Counted from the first letter of the stretch, positions 21,834 through 32,951 are shown. The stretch is 64,000 bases of DNA from Trichodelitschia bisporula (GCA_010356995.1 ML996702.1:5552-69551); one strand, 5' to 3'. The notes: a model not told the origin generated them from the letters alone. Program-made: numbers and translations.

Positions 21834-22424
21834 ATGCGGTCCACACTCTTCGTCCTCGCCCTCGCCCTCGGCATCGCCGCCGCGCCTACCAACGTCGCTC
21901 GCGAGGCTGCGCCCGAGGCTGCCGCCGCGCCAGCGCCCGGATATGGCGACTACGGCAAGTACGGCAAGTACGGCAACTATGGCAAGTACGATGGCAGCTA
22001 TGGCAAATACGCGTCATACGGCACGTACAAGCGGTCGGCGGAACCAGAGGCTGCCCCCGAGGCTGCCCCCGAGGCGGCTCCCAAGCCCGAGGCGGAGCCT
22101 GCTCCGGCACCCGGCTACGGCGACTACGGGAAGTACGGCAACTACGGCAAGTACGATGGCAGCTACGGCAAATACGGGTCGTACGGCACGTACAAGCGGT
22201 CGGCGGAGCCAGAGGCGGCCCCTGAGGCGGCCCCAGAGGCTGCTCCTGAAGCGGCTCCTGAAGCTGCTCCTGAGCCCGAAGCGGAGCCTGCGCCTGCTCC
22301 CGGCTACGGCGACTACGGCAAGTACGGCAGCTACGGCAAGTACGATGGCAGCTACGGCAAGTACGCGTCGTACGGCACGTACAAGCGCCATGTCGAGTGG
22401 TCAGTAGCCCGTTCGGCTGTTTGA
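21834..22424 (+). CDS. Secreted Kex2-type repeat precursor (candidate RiPP precursor peptide)
   Basis: Single exon, 196 residues. A signal peptide (MRSTLFVLALALGIAAA) is followed by three repeats. Each starts GYGDYGKYG, is built of Gly, Tyr and Lys with single Asp, Ser, Asn and Thr, and ends YGTYKR (residues 36-67, 94-122 and 157-185). KR is a Kex2 site. The spacers after the first two KR sites (68-93 and 123-156) consist only of X-Ala and X-Pro dipeptides ending exactly at Gly-Tyr, as expected for dipeptidyl-aminopeptidase trimming in alpha-factor-like precursors. Predicted products are three peptides of 30, 27 and 27 residues with about nine Tyr each. Beside a UstY gene this fits a dikaritin-like RiPP. 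It could instead be a structural cell-wall peptide; no Cys or Trp as in filamentous-fungal pheromones. Confidence 0.8.
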   Translation: MRSTLFVLALALGIAAAPTNVAREAAPEAAAAPAPGYGDYGKYGKYGNYGKYDGSYGKYASYGTYKRSAEPEAAPEAAPEAAPKPEAEPAPAPGYGDYGKYGNYGKYDGSYGKYGSYGTYKRSAEPEAAPEAAPEAAPEAAPEAAPEPEAEPAPAPGYGDYGKYGSYGKYDGSYGKYASYGTYKRHVEWSVARSAV

Positions 22425-23152
22425 CGTTGATTGACTCCAGCAGATCGCCGAATCTGGCCCCCACAGGAGGGCCCATGCTGACTGGGGTGCTCTACACATA
22501 ATTGGTGATTGTCTTCGGTAGTCGATCGGGATCCGAGATGATTGTAAAGTAATCTAATCAGCAATCCGTGGCTCTTGCATTATGCTCCTTTGCTCGTGTC
22601 CTGCTGATAGCTTCGTGAACATGATAAATGCCCTACAGGAACACATGTTACTCGATCTGGCGAGGGTGACAACCGAAAGGCTTCGCACATGGCATGGAGC
22701 TAAGGCGGCACCAAAGGGTGGGCGATATGGCAAGCCGAGGCGCGAGGATGTGAAGGCTCGTATTCATCAAATTTTGAGCGCGGCGACCGCTTCGGCGGGC
22801 CTTAAATCAGTCCAAAGCCAAAAGCATTGAGACGTCATCTCTTACTGAGCTTGGCGGATCTCTCCCATCGCTGCAAACATATGGGCGTCATACAATCCAG
22901 TTCATACGCCATCACGCGCGCCAACGGGCTGCAATCTCGAGTCTTTATGTCGTCGCGCCAATTGGCCTGGAAGTCGACTCTGCTAATTGACCTTCGGATC
23001 ATGCTAATAATTGGGCTTGGGTTGCAATCTGACGACCCAAAAACCGGGTTGGAGTCTCGCCGGCAAAAATCCTGATCGACATTCTGACACTACCCCCGCG
23101 GGTCTCGTATATAGGTAGGAACCGATCCCATCAGAGGTGGGATACAGCAGCC
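22425..23152. other. Intergenic stretch
   Basis: Contains the precursor 3' UTR. An 82-codon ORF at 22582-22830 has a basic, helical-looking C-terminal half but no known domain, so it is not called as a gene. A TATATA at 23108-23113 precedes the next gene by 45 bp. Confidence 0.4.
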
Positions 23153-23571
23153 ATGAAAGTCGAGACCCTCAGCCTTCTGCTATTTAGGTACGTCGTCCGT
23201 CGCCTTTCTGGCGCCTGCTAACCGCCAGTGCCTTCTCCGCTGCCCAGCGCACCGGTGGCTGGGGCCGGCCGCGACCTCAAACGTGCACAGTTGAAGTGTA
23301 CGTTGGCACAACGACGCATGACGTCCGGACGACCCGCACGCGCACCCGCACGCGGACCACACCAGTCACCATCACCACAGTCACGGTGAGCGTCTCGTAC
23401 GAAACCATCGTCGTCGAGCGCGACGGGGTCAAGACGACTAGAACGCGCACGCGGTCCCACGACGTGCCAGCGACGATCACGACCCAGGAGGAGCGCGTCT
23501 CCACTGAGACAATTGTGGTTGAGCGGGACCGACCGGAAACGATTACCTCGTCGACAACGGTGTGTCAGTAG
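23153..23571 (+). CDS. Small secreted Thr/Arg-rich repeat protein
   Basis: Two exons, 23153-23187 and 23229-23571. The 41-nt intron has donor GTACGT, branch CTAAC and acceptor CAG, and gives 125 residues. The N-terminus MKVETLSLLLFSAFSAA is a signal peptide. The rest is a twofold internal repeat. Each half has a TRTRTR run, a TIT/TVT beta-like stretch and the block ETIVVERD, seen twice. There are only two Cys (about 31 and 124). A TATA box lies 45 bp upstream. No known family is recognised. Low complexity means a chance ORF cannot be fully excluded, but the signal peptide is created only by removing a textbook intron. Confidence 0.55.
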
Positions 23572-23673
23572 GAGTAATCAAGGCTGGATTTTGGTGTCCA
23601 ACACATGCCACGGTAGGCCAGTAGGAGCAATCAAGTTTGAATTTTGGTGTCCGACACATGCCACGGTGACTGG
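23567..23673. repeat. 53-bp tandem duplication covering the stop codon
   Basis: Two adjacent units begin CAGTAGGAGTAATCAA and CAGTAGGAGCAATCAA and end ACATGCCACGGT. The first unit includes the last codon and stop codon of the Thr/Arg-rich gene. Confidence 0.7.
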
Positions 23674-25013
23674 CAAGTGATTTGAGAACATCGGCGTAGT
23701 CTAGGTTGAGCCATCTGCTCGAGCAATCCCGATGAAGGATGCTTAATGGCAAGACTCGAGAGCAGGATGATAATTGAAGTTGAAGGCTGCCCGAGAGCAA
23801 ATTTCCGTCCTCAGAGTTGTCGTCATCCTCGAAACCGCCGTTGCTCCATCCATCTTGTGATTCCCTCTTTGTTCCTAATTCAATGGCATCTTATTCCATC
23901 TTATTCCACCTCATATCGCCTCATGGAATGAGGCCTGTGGATGAAATAATGTTGACGTTTCAATCGCAGTTGGCCGCTTCCAATTGGTGGTCAAATCACG
24001 TGTACACGCATGTCTCAAGTTGCGGCGTGCAGCGATTATTTCAAGCGTATCATCAACCACGTCAACCTCATCTCAACCTCATCGCACCCATCTCCCCGCC
24101 GAAATGCAACCTCATCTCATACATCTCCCCGCCGACTCACCCTCAATATCTGGCCTGAAAGAACCCCATTAGGCTGGCGGAAAACCTTCATTCTGTTTAA
24201 CTTGCAAGAATCGGCCCCATCATCAATCTGACCCACGCGGCGAGGGCCTCCAACATGGTGTCTTTCGAATTTGCCTGCGCGATACGCCATCCAGTGTTGC
24301 CACACTCGCCGGGGATAACCTCGACTCATGTTACTATAAGCGCTATCGTGCCCGGAGTGTTAGCAAGCCATCGAAGCTACTTAGATGTGGCATTGAGAGA
24401 ATCGCTCGTCGTCATCTACACCGGCGACGTGCTGGGACCGAAATGTCTCCATGGTGGTGAAGACAGAGGTGCATTGCCTTCGGAACCGAGCCAATGAATG
24501 ACCTCACTCAACCCCGCGTAGACAGTATTCTACTTCAACTACGGGAGCGGATCATCTTGCGAAACTGGGCGCATCGGAATTCGTTCGCCGCCTAGACCAC
24601 CCATTGTCCATGTCAGAGATCACTACACCTTGTTCGATGCCGGGCCCTAGCACAATCGCTGGAGACGCCTTTCTTTTCGAGTTCTTCCCCAAGGCGAGGA
24701 CCTTTGAGCAGAGAACCCGGATCGCTTGAACATATGCCCAGGCTCCGTTTCGCCGTCAAACAGCAAGGTCATGTTTCCAGGTGAATACAGCAGTGCTGGT
24801 GATTGCCTCCGCGGAGCACTGCTAGACAACTACGTGGGAGATCTTAAATTGTCAGGATCGTCAGCCGCTGTGGTCACCTTCTGCTCAGCCTCGTCTCATT
24901 GATTGCCGAAGTCACGTGCTGTCAAGGCCACCCGCCATGGCGGGGTCGTGAAGGTTGATGTGAGGTCGGCGCCTAAATCTGGACACCGCGGACAGCTTCA
25001 AATGCCAAAAAAA
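23674..25013. other. Intergenic stretch with short CCTCATCTC-type repeats
   Basis: No gene is supported. Around 24055-24145 there are imperfect copies of CAACCTCATCTC and ATCTCCCCGCCGA. Several short ORFs overlap with no domain. Confidence 0.4.
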
Positions 25014-27121
25014 ATGGAGGAATCAGAGCCTCTCTGCAGTATCTGCTCCGACCTCCCCTTCGAAACCTACTTCACCCGCACTCTGCATACCCGCATCGGC
25101 GGCCGCGGCTTTCCCGAGGCGACCGCAGCGCGTCGTGCGCATTCTGCCGCCTTGTTGCCACAGCCTCAGATATCAACACGAACCCTTCCACGTACACGCT
25201 GACAGAGGCGGTTGCCTCCGACGCCCGCTCGAGCCGCAAGACCGTGTGCCGTATAGGAAGCTATTGCTTCGCAGACAACCACTACGGCTCTCCAGACTCG
25301 GAAAAGGCATATCGCATCACCAGCACATATAGGCTCGCCCATGGATCCGAGCATCCGCAGTTTCTGGCGCCGCTTGGTGAAATCCATCTGAATATCGAAG
25401 ACGCTCGTCGGCTGGGGGCTCACGGCATGTTTTACGGGCCAGACGTGCCCCCCCGCCCGGACATCGAGATGTTAAGGCCGTGGCTGCGGTCGTGCGAAGT
25501 CGAGCACGGCGACGGATGCGCCCGACCTGGTGGCGTCTCGGTTCCCATCGAAGAACCGCGCAATCTCTATGCAGTCGACGTGCAGCAGCGCTGCGTCACC
25601 CCCCTCGCACAAGGGTCCCGGTATCTGGCGCTGAGCTACTGCTGGCCATCTGGGGGCCGTACTCTGCGGCTCCTGCGTGCCAACCATGACGACCTACACC
25701 AACCCGGCGGGCTCGACTGCCACATTGATCTGATGCCGAAGACACTGCTGGACGCAATTCAGCTTACGGCCAATCTCAGTGAACGCTACCTCTGGATAGA
25801 CGCGCTTTGCATCATACAGGACGACTCCGTCCACATCGCCTCGCAGATTGTGCAAACGGGTGCCGTGTACGGCTCCGCAGTCGCGACCATCGTTGCCGCA
25901 CACCCTGTCGACAAAGGCGTACCGGACCTGTGTACCGGACTGCCACGTTACGGCAACCCCCAGCCCTTTGTTTCCAGACGGCGCGCCATCATCAAGGGCC
26001 TGCGGCTTTCTGTTCCGGCCGGCAATATCGAGCACGTCCGTGGGCTCACCCGCTGGGCCACACGTGGCTGGAAGTACCAGGAGGACCTGCTCTCGCGCCG
26101 CCTGCTTTATTTTACCCCAACACAGGTGTACTGGCAGTGTCGCGCTGGGATCAGATGCGAAGACAGCGACGCCGACTACCGATCCCTACGCGCAGCCATC
26201 GGGCTAACGTGCAATCTGCGCAACGTGGAAACGCTGTTCCCGGAAGGGGATGCCTTCAAAGGCACGCTCTACCTGGAACGCAGCATTTACCAGACTCCGG
26301 GCGAGGCGCTCAACGAGTACGACTGGCACGTGCTCGGATACAAGCTGCGCACTCTCTCATGGCCCACCGACGCGCTCAAGGCCTTCTCTGGCGTACAGTC
26401 CGTGCTGGCAACGGCGATGGGCTCTGCATTCTGGCAGGGCCTACCGGAGAGGTACCTGGCGGACGCTTTGCTATGGACGACGATGGACGGTGAGCCACAA
26501 GTCTGCGAGTCGCCGTTTCCGAGCTGGAGCTGGGCCAGCTGGGCCGGCCACGTCAGCCACTCGTATTTTCCACCCCCGGGTAGAATCCGCAACGAGGTTG
26601 ACTGGTTCTTGGTGAGCGAGGGCCGCGCCATGTGGATAGATACGCAGCAGCTGGATGTTGAACTCGACCCGAAGAATCTGCAGTTGCGGGCTCCGGACGC
26701 GGCGCCTCCCGGGTTGCAAGTCGTGCCGCGAGCTGGAGCGGACACGGCAGAGTGGCAGTCTACGCGGCACCTTGCTGGTTGGACCACGCTGGCATCGTTC
26801 TCGGTCGACGGGACGGAAGTCTCGCTGGGCCGGCACGGCAATATCTGGTCGAAGAGCCAGACCCTAACTATCAAAGATGCAGCAGGAACGTGGATCGGGA
26901 GCGTGCTGCTGCGAAAAGAAGACATTGCGCACGCGCTCGATGGGAAGAAAGACTTTATACTTCTTTTGCGATCCAAACAGGGGCCGGTGGGACCGCCTGG
27001 GCGGACTGTATTCCCTGTCTTTGACCAGAAACTACTGGCGGTGCGGGATTGGGGCATCGCGAATGTGATGCTGGTTCGATGGGATGAGGATGTTGCGCAT
27101 CGTGTTGCGCGCTTTGGGTAG
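25014..27121 (+). CDS. HET-domain protein (apparent frameshift near 25118)
   Basis: Heterokaryon-incompatibility family protein (PF06985). Motifs in order: YLALSYCWPSGG, YLWIDALCIIQDD, AVYGSAVATIVAAHP and RGWKYQEDLLSRRLLYF. A variable C-terminal half includes PSWSWASWAG. The N-terminal piece from ATG 25014 reads LCSICSDLPFETYFTRTLHT and then leaves the frame. The main frame resumes as DRSASCAFCRLVATAS and runs to a stop at 27121. One missing base at about 25117-25120 explains the break; no intron with good sites does. The main frame has no early ATG of its own. It is therefore either a broken allele or a sequence error. HET proteins trigger cell death on non-self contact. Confidence 0.85.
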
Positions 27122-28375
27122 CGAAGATGAAGCCACGACCACGACTGATGCAAGGTAAACGATGACATTTGAGTTGGTTGATGATACCATGTTTGCCAAA
27201 GTGGTTTGGCCTCTGATTTGACCATAAACGACAGTGCGCTCTCATATGGCGTAACCTTCAACACTGGGGGGGCAGTGCGCTCGCCGGAGAAGAAACGCTA
27301 TTCATGAGTTCTTACAAGCAACTTATCACATTCTCTCAGGGCATCATAGGGTTCGCCTGCATTCTTTGTTTCTCCCACACCACACGGCCTATCACTCACC
27401 CATGCCGTGGCATCCGTCGGATGCGGAGCACCCTCCGGCGGTCTCGACGAGCCCGACCCCGCCCGTTTGCGCCCAGCGCTCTGCCCCTCCAACCAACAAA
27501 CCCTTGATCGCCCCTCCCAATTCCTTATCAGCTAGCCGAGAGCCCGTTCCGCCCTTTCCGTTCATAAGGCTACTGCCTAGCGTACCGTTCACCTTCTTTG
27601 GGGGCCGTAGCCAGCCCCGCATGCTTACTCCAGGGCATCCGCCAAGACCGAACCTTCGGACCGGGCAGCGAGTCTGGCACGCCTCTAGCACGCGCCATTG
27701 CACGAGAGGGCCTTAGCGTACCGGTTGATCAGAGGAGGAAGTCCCTTCGCTGAACACGGGATGCTGACGCGGGCCCGGCTTCTAGAAGGCGGGTTGTGGA
27801 CCTTTCGGCCGGAAGCCGGTACGCTTGCAAGGCAGGTCCCTGTTGACCCTATCAGTGGTGGGTCTCCCAGGGACGGGAGCCCGTGCCTAGCGCTGGAAGG
27901 GGTGGACGTGACGTCCGCTGAATGCTCCTCCGACGTCGGCGAGGCGATCATGACGCGCAGGGGGTTGGTGCTTCGTTTCGCATTGCCTCCAACTCGGGCC
28001 GGGACCGGGGAACGTTACGGTAGCTATGCGGGCCGAAGAATCACCATATTGTAGCCTCCTGCGAGCGAAGACGCGGGGGAGGTACATTATATCGCACGGT
28101 GAAATGTCTTTGACTGGCAGCCTATTCCCGAGTCCGCCCCTTCCGGACAATGACTTCTTTTCAATCTTTCCTGAAGCCTAATTAAACTGTTTTGGACGAC
28201 CTTCGCGCGCATGCCAAAGGATGCACACATCGTGAGGCGGTAGGATTCTGAGCCCCCCGGCATCCAAGCTGCGGCATGCCCCACACATTACCGTACCCAC
28301 CGCTGCCCCATACCACGGACTCGGACCGCGCCCCGGACGGCTCGCATAGCACGAAGCCACTACCATTCACTCCAA
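27122..28375. other. GC-rich stretch of unclear origin
   Basis: About 27.5-28.1 kb differs in texture from the flanks: GC-rich, lacking splice-like signals, with short hairpins such as CTTTCGGCCGGAAGCCGG. A 118-codon ORF (27698-28054) is open, but I cannot tie it to a family. An organellar or foreign insertion is one possibility. Confidence 0.3.
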
Positions 28376-28420
<45 letters not shown>

Positions 28421-28422
28421 AC
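28376..28422. repeat. Poly-C run
   Basis: An almost uninterrupted run of about 45 C, with one A near its right end. Its length is likely uncertain in the assembly. Confidence 0.9.
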
Positions 28423-29094
28423 CCCCCCGCCTCCTCTTCCCTCAACACTTTCCCACTCAGATCCCCATCCTCAACCCAACCTCCCCCAACTTCGAACTCA
28501 GCCCCCCCGACCCGCTCCCTTCCGCCCCCACTCTACACCTCAGCGAATCATTTTCTTGGAGAAGAGACGGGAAGGACGGCAACAATCTCGCTCCTCAACC
28601 AGTGACGCATGTATAGGTTACGTGCATGCATTCTAGAAGGGTGAAGTGGACCCTCTGGGCCGCCCGGAAGCCGGTGGCTAGGGGCAGTGCTCGGGAACCA
28701 AGTCACGTTAGGCGTCACCGCTTCCCCACTCGCTCACCGTAGTTCCTTAGTCTAGAGAATGGGGGAGCCGGGCAATGTGTCCATGGCGCAGCGAGCGGGC
28801 TTTCTTGCTGAGAAATGCCCGAAGCAAGTGGCGCTGACGAGTTGAACTGCCGAGCGCATTGGAATACGTATCGGGCCGAGGAGTGGCGTACACGGGCCGA
28901 AACAGGAGGAATGGTCGCTTCAGAGTGCATATTCCATTGCCAGTCCATCTGGGGGCTACGTAATCCTGCCCACGCGAGTCATATACATCGTGAACCCCAC
29001 CCGCGCCCACATCCCAAACCGACACGCCTGAAAGTGCCGCCAAACGCCTAGGAAAATCATCATCCCTATTTACAAGCAGAGCACATCAGCACCA
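28423..29094. other. Intergenic region downstream of the FacB-like gene
   Basis: C-rich at first, then GC-rich sequence like 27.5-28.1 kb. No gene seen. The 3' UTR of the minus-strand gene should lie at its right end. Confidence 0.4.
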
Positions 29095-29467
29095 CTACTC
29101 AAATTCCAACTCCGTGCCCACTTTTCCCAAGAATCCGTGAAAGCCCTCTTCTTCTCCACCTAAAGTGCCCTCGCTAAAACTCAGCGCACTCTCCGCAACG
29201 CCAACATCCCCGTTCCAGCCCTCCCATCCAGTCGTCGCTCCCGGCCCAACCGGGCCAGGTAATGCCGGCCCCGGAAGTCCCCCATAGATAGTATCGTAAA
29301 TGCTGTCTGCCCCACTGTCCAGACTGCTAAGCAGGCGCTCCCACTCCGACGAGCCCATGGGCTTGCCCCCTTGGATCCCAGGATACGGGGCGTAGCTTTC
29401 GGCGGGAGGGGCGTAAACCTCGCGGGGCGCATACGTGGGCGGTGTGAGGAGGAGATGGTTCTGTTGC

Positions 29468-29500
<33 letters not shown>

Positions 29501-31796
29501 AGTTGGAGTTGCTGCTGCTGTCCCCCCATTCCAATTCCATGGACCTTATACCCCATCGTCGACACCGGCAGCGGTAGCGGTGCGCTCCTAACTTCAACTC
29601 CAGGCCGTCCAGTACCAACGGCAATCGGGCGTGGGATCTTCTTGCGCGCTGCCGATTGCGCACCTGACCCACCAACGACAGTCTTCATCCCGCCACCGGA
29701 AGAGGAGGTTGCGCTCACCGGGGTCGAGCGCGCCGACGATGTCGAAGTGGAGGGCTTGGCGTCCGCATCGCTGTGGCGGTGAGCCTTGACCTTGTGCGGA
29801 GCAGGGCTCGTCTCCGCCGTCAGGGCCGCGATAACGGCCTTGAATCCGGCGGCAGTGGCGGCGGGACAACCCTGCGTCTCAAGCATAGAGGCAATGGAGT
29901 TGACGAGCCGGCGTGAGTCTTTCATCACGGCGCCGCAGCGGTCAATGTCCAGCGTCTGGAAGAGCAGGCCGAAGCCTGCGGCGAGAAGCGTGGCGGGGGC
30001 GGAGAGTGGAAGCGCGAGGGCTAAGCCACGCTCGGCGAGCAGCTGAGTTATTTGTACCATATGCTTTGCCGAGTCGGCAAGGGCGACGACGAATGGGCCT
30101 GCATGAGAAGGAGCGGTGGTACTGAGGCAGACGGGGAGTCGGAAGATGAGCGTACGGGTATAGTGGTAGAGAAGAGACTGTTCATCAGCACTGAATCGGA
30201 GAGAGGGGGTCAAATGACTTACAAGCAGCGGTGACCGGCTCGATGTCACGTTCGTGCCCGGCTTGTCCTGCACGAACTTCAGCCTAAGATGTGGAGGCAG
30301 CGCCGCACTCCAGGCGTCTAGCTCTTCAGCCTGTGCGCTGAGCCGTGTGTAGGAGATTTCATGGCTCGATGACGCAGGGTAGTTCTCGCGGAGCACCTTG
30401 GAGAGGATGCGGCCGAGTTTGAAGAGCTCGAGTGCGCTCGAGAGCTTGGTGTGCTCGTTGGTCCCGCTGGGCAGGAAACCGATCTCGGTAACGTACTCAT
30501 CGTCTGCATCGACGGGGTATTCGCACTGAACATCTTCTTCCCGTACGAGCTGCGGCAGGCCCATTTGTGCGGCAGAGACACTAGCTTGTCAGATTTTTGC
30601 TCTTCCTGGCGAAAGAGGGAAAAAAATACCAATCCAGGACGTAGAGTGTCCAAAACACCTTCTTGCGCGTCTCGCTCGTCAGCGACCCAAGTGCAAACTG
30701 TTTCTGCGACTGGTGAAGGCCCAGTCGGTAGGCAAGGCTAACGGCCAGTCCTTTGTACTTAACGAGCCGGTCGTGATCGGCATTGAGCAGGCAGTAGATC
30801 TGTGCGAGTACAAGGCACTGCAGTGTGACCATGGACGTGTCCATGAGGAATGATTCGAGAGCCGCCTGCCACTGGATCTCAAAGGAGTCGATGTCGTGCT
30901 TGGATTGGGCCTGTTCGGTCAGCTTACGGGAAGATTACGACGCTGCGAAGAGACGTACCCCGCCCGAACGCGCGGAGATGCCAAATACGAGGTGCAGCTG
31001 TGCGAGCGACTTCTTATCGTCCACCCCTTCTGGCCGCGTAATGTAGCTCTCGTAGAGGGCGAGGAATGTCGGGCGATGGAGCACCGGGAACAACGGCGCC
31101 CACTCCTGGAAGAAGATGTTCACAAGCTGGTCCGAGACCATGCGCGGCGGCGCCTCCCACCGCAGAGGCTGCTCGGCGGCACAATCGGTGATGGAGCACA
31201 GAGCGTCGGTGTCGATGGGAATGGTCTGTCCCGCTTCTTCGAGCTTCTTCTTGAACGCCTCCACAAGGGCGCGGTTGCTGGAGGTGCCGGCGAAGCACGC
31301 ATCGGCCGATTCGCCCTGCAGCGTGGGCGTCTGCAAGACCTTGAAAACATCATCCCTCTTTTCTGGCTCTGCGGGTGGCGACGGAGACGCAGTTTTTCGC
31401 GGCGTGTGCATCGGCTGTGGGTTGGGATGGGAGTGGATGCGGGTAAGAATGTCGATTTTCTCGTCCTTCTCGTCGAGTAGGGCTTTGAGGTCGCGCACCT
31501 CGGCTTCGAGACAGCGCACGCGCTCCTCAAGAGACTCGGTGTATCCGCGAGGGAAGGCACGCCGGCTCAACTTGTCGCTGGTTTTGCATTCGAATCCAAC
31601 GTTGACGCATTGTGTACAGCTCCTGGCGGGAGGTTAGACGAAAAGAGAGAGAGAGAAAGAGGGAGAGAGAGAAGACGTACGGGCGCACGCCGTCACAACG
31701 GATCTTCTTGCTGCGGCAGCGGTCACAGGCCTGGGCGATGCGCGACTGGGCGTTGGACCCAACCTTGATCACCTTCATGGGGAGTATTCCGGGCAT
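29095..31796 (-). CDS. facB: Zn2Cys6 transcription factor, FacB/Cat8-like acetate and gluconeogenesis regulator
   Basis: Five exons: 31796-31681, 31622-30959, 30910-30630, 30580-30223 and 30177-29095. The Zn cluster starts [15 protein letters not shown] and ends GFEC, with the intron inside it. The linker [20 protein letters not shown] runs into a coiled coil rich in Glu and Asp. A fungal_trans domain follows ([42 protein letters not shown]). The Gln-rich tail ends with [23 protein letters not shown]. The linker and the C-terminal block are what I recall of FacB/acu-15. These proteins bind promoters of acetyl-CoA synthetase, glyoxylate-cycle and gluconeogenic genes during growth on C2 carbon. 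The fourth intron (45 nt) keeps frame and has no stop. Confidence 0.85.
29457..29519. repeat. CTG/CAG microsatellite coding poly-Gln
   Basis: Read on the minus strand, this encodes the run of Gln broken by Leu and His in the tail of the FacB-like protein. The unit is imperfect (CTG, TTG, ATG). Confidence 0.85.
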
Positions 31797-32141
31797 GTTG
31801 ACGGCGTCTCATGCAATAAGTATATGTGGCTTGATTTGAGTTGAGACGCAAAGATGCAGTATATCCAAAATATGCAAAAGTGGGGGTGTAGGAGGAGCGG
31901 AGAGAGGGGAAATATGGGAAGAGGCGGGGTGGGATATGAATGACGGACAGATACAGGCTAAGCGACTTTTGAAGCCTCTTTTGGGGATAGACGGGGTTTG
32001 GACTTTCGTTCAGGCTGCTGTGCGGGGGAGCTAAGGGTCTTTAGGTCGGTTTCGCTGAAGAAGTGGTAATGGATGTCTTCTTGGTGGCACACCAGGGTCT
32101 ACGTGGAGGGGAAGGGTACAGAGGAGTGAGAGGGTAGAGAG

Positions 32142-32177
<36 letters not shown>

Positions 32178-32264
32178 AAGTGAATGGGACCCTTTTTTGA
32201 TGGAGTGGAGAATAAACGAGATGAAGGGTCGAAGTCAAGGATGAACAGGGAAAGGTTCAGAGAA

Positions 32265-32299
<35 letters not shown>

Positions 32300-32951
32300 A
32301 GAAGACGGGCAAATGAGAAGATATGTAGTTCTAGTTTGGTGATGCAACAACAGCTTTGTTCTCGTACACTTGTTCTTCTCAAAAGTCGCTGTTGTTGTTG
32401 TGGTTGCTGCTGTTGTCGTCGTCGTCTGTTGTCGTTGTCGTCTTCGGCTTCTGTTCCCATCGACTAGAGTGTGAGGACAAGGCCTTTGGAAGCAACAACA
32501 GATGAACCTGATCCGGAAGGGTCCGGTAGGTAGGAGCTGCCTGGTCCTTTTGAGGTGCTCCTGGCGTGGTTTTTGCCTTTCAGCATTTCGCGGGAGGAGT
32601 GCTGGGTATGCAGGTCTGCAGGTCTGTAGGTCTGCAGGTCGCGACTCTGCAGGATAGCCGTTTAGTTTAATGATGCAACCAGGCCGGGATGGATTAGGTC
32701 GGGTGCGGGGTTCTCTCGCTTTGACAGCGATTGGCTGTTGCCACGAGGAATCCACATCAATTGCGTCCAACAGGGAGGCGAAAAAAGACGCAAGGCCCGT
32801 TCGCAGGAACGTCCGATTCGATATTTTCCCTTCAAAGGAAGCCACTCTCCGGTTCCTTTTCGTCGTCATCGCCATGTCTTATGAAGATAGGGTGAGGTTG
32901 ATATGTTGAACACGACGACTTGCTTCCTGATCAACCAACATCACCACCAAT
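31797..32951. promoter_or_regulatory. FacB-like gene upstream region with purine microsatellites
   Basis: A long leader and promoter zone, about 1 kb, on the minus strand. It carries a (GA)n run at about 32146-32175, a (GAA)n run at about 32260-32306, and (GTT)/(GTC) triplets at about 32390-32445. ORFs here are only translations of these repeats. Confidence 0.5.

Noticed and set aside
21834-22424. Precursor as a mating-pheromone (alpha-factor-like) gene
   Set aside because: The processing plan is similar, but the repeats lack the Trp/Cys-containing core usual for filamentous ascomycete pheromones, and a UstY gene adjoins it.
21886-22476. Long minus-strand and second-frame ORFs over the precursor gene
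   Set aside because: They are antisense and out-of-frame readings of the Gly-Tyr and Ala-Pro-Glu repeats.
27698-28054. 118-codon ORF as a gene
   Set aside because: No family, start context or neighbour supports it; kept only as part of the odd GC-rich segment.
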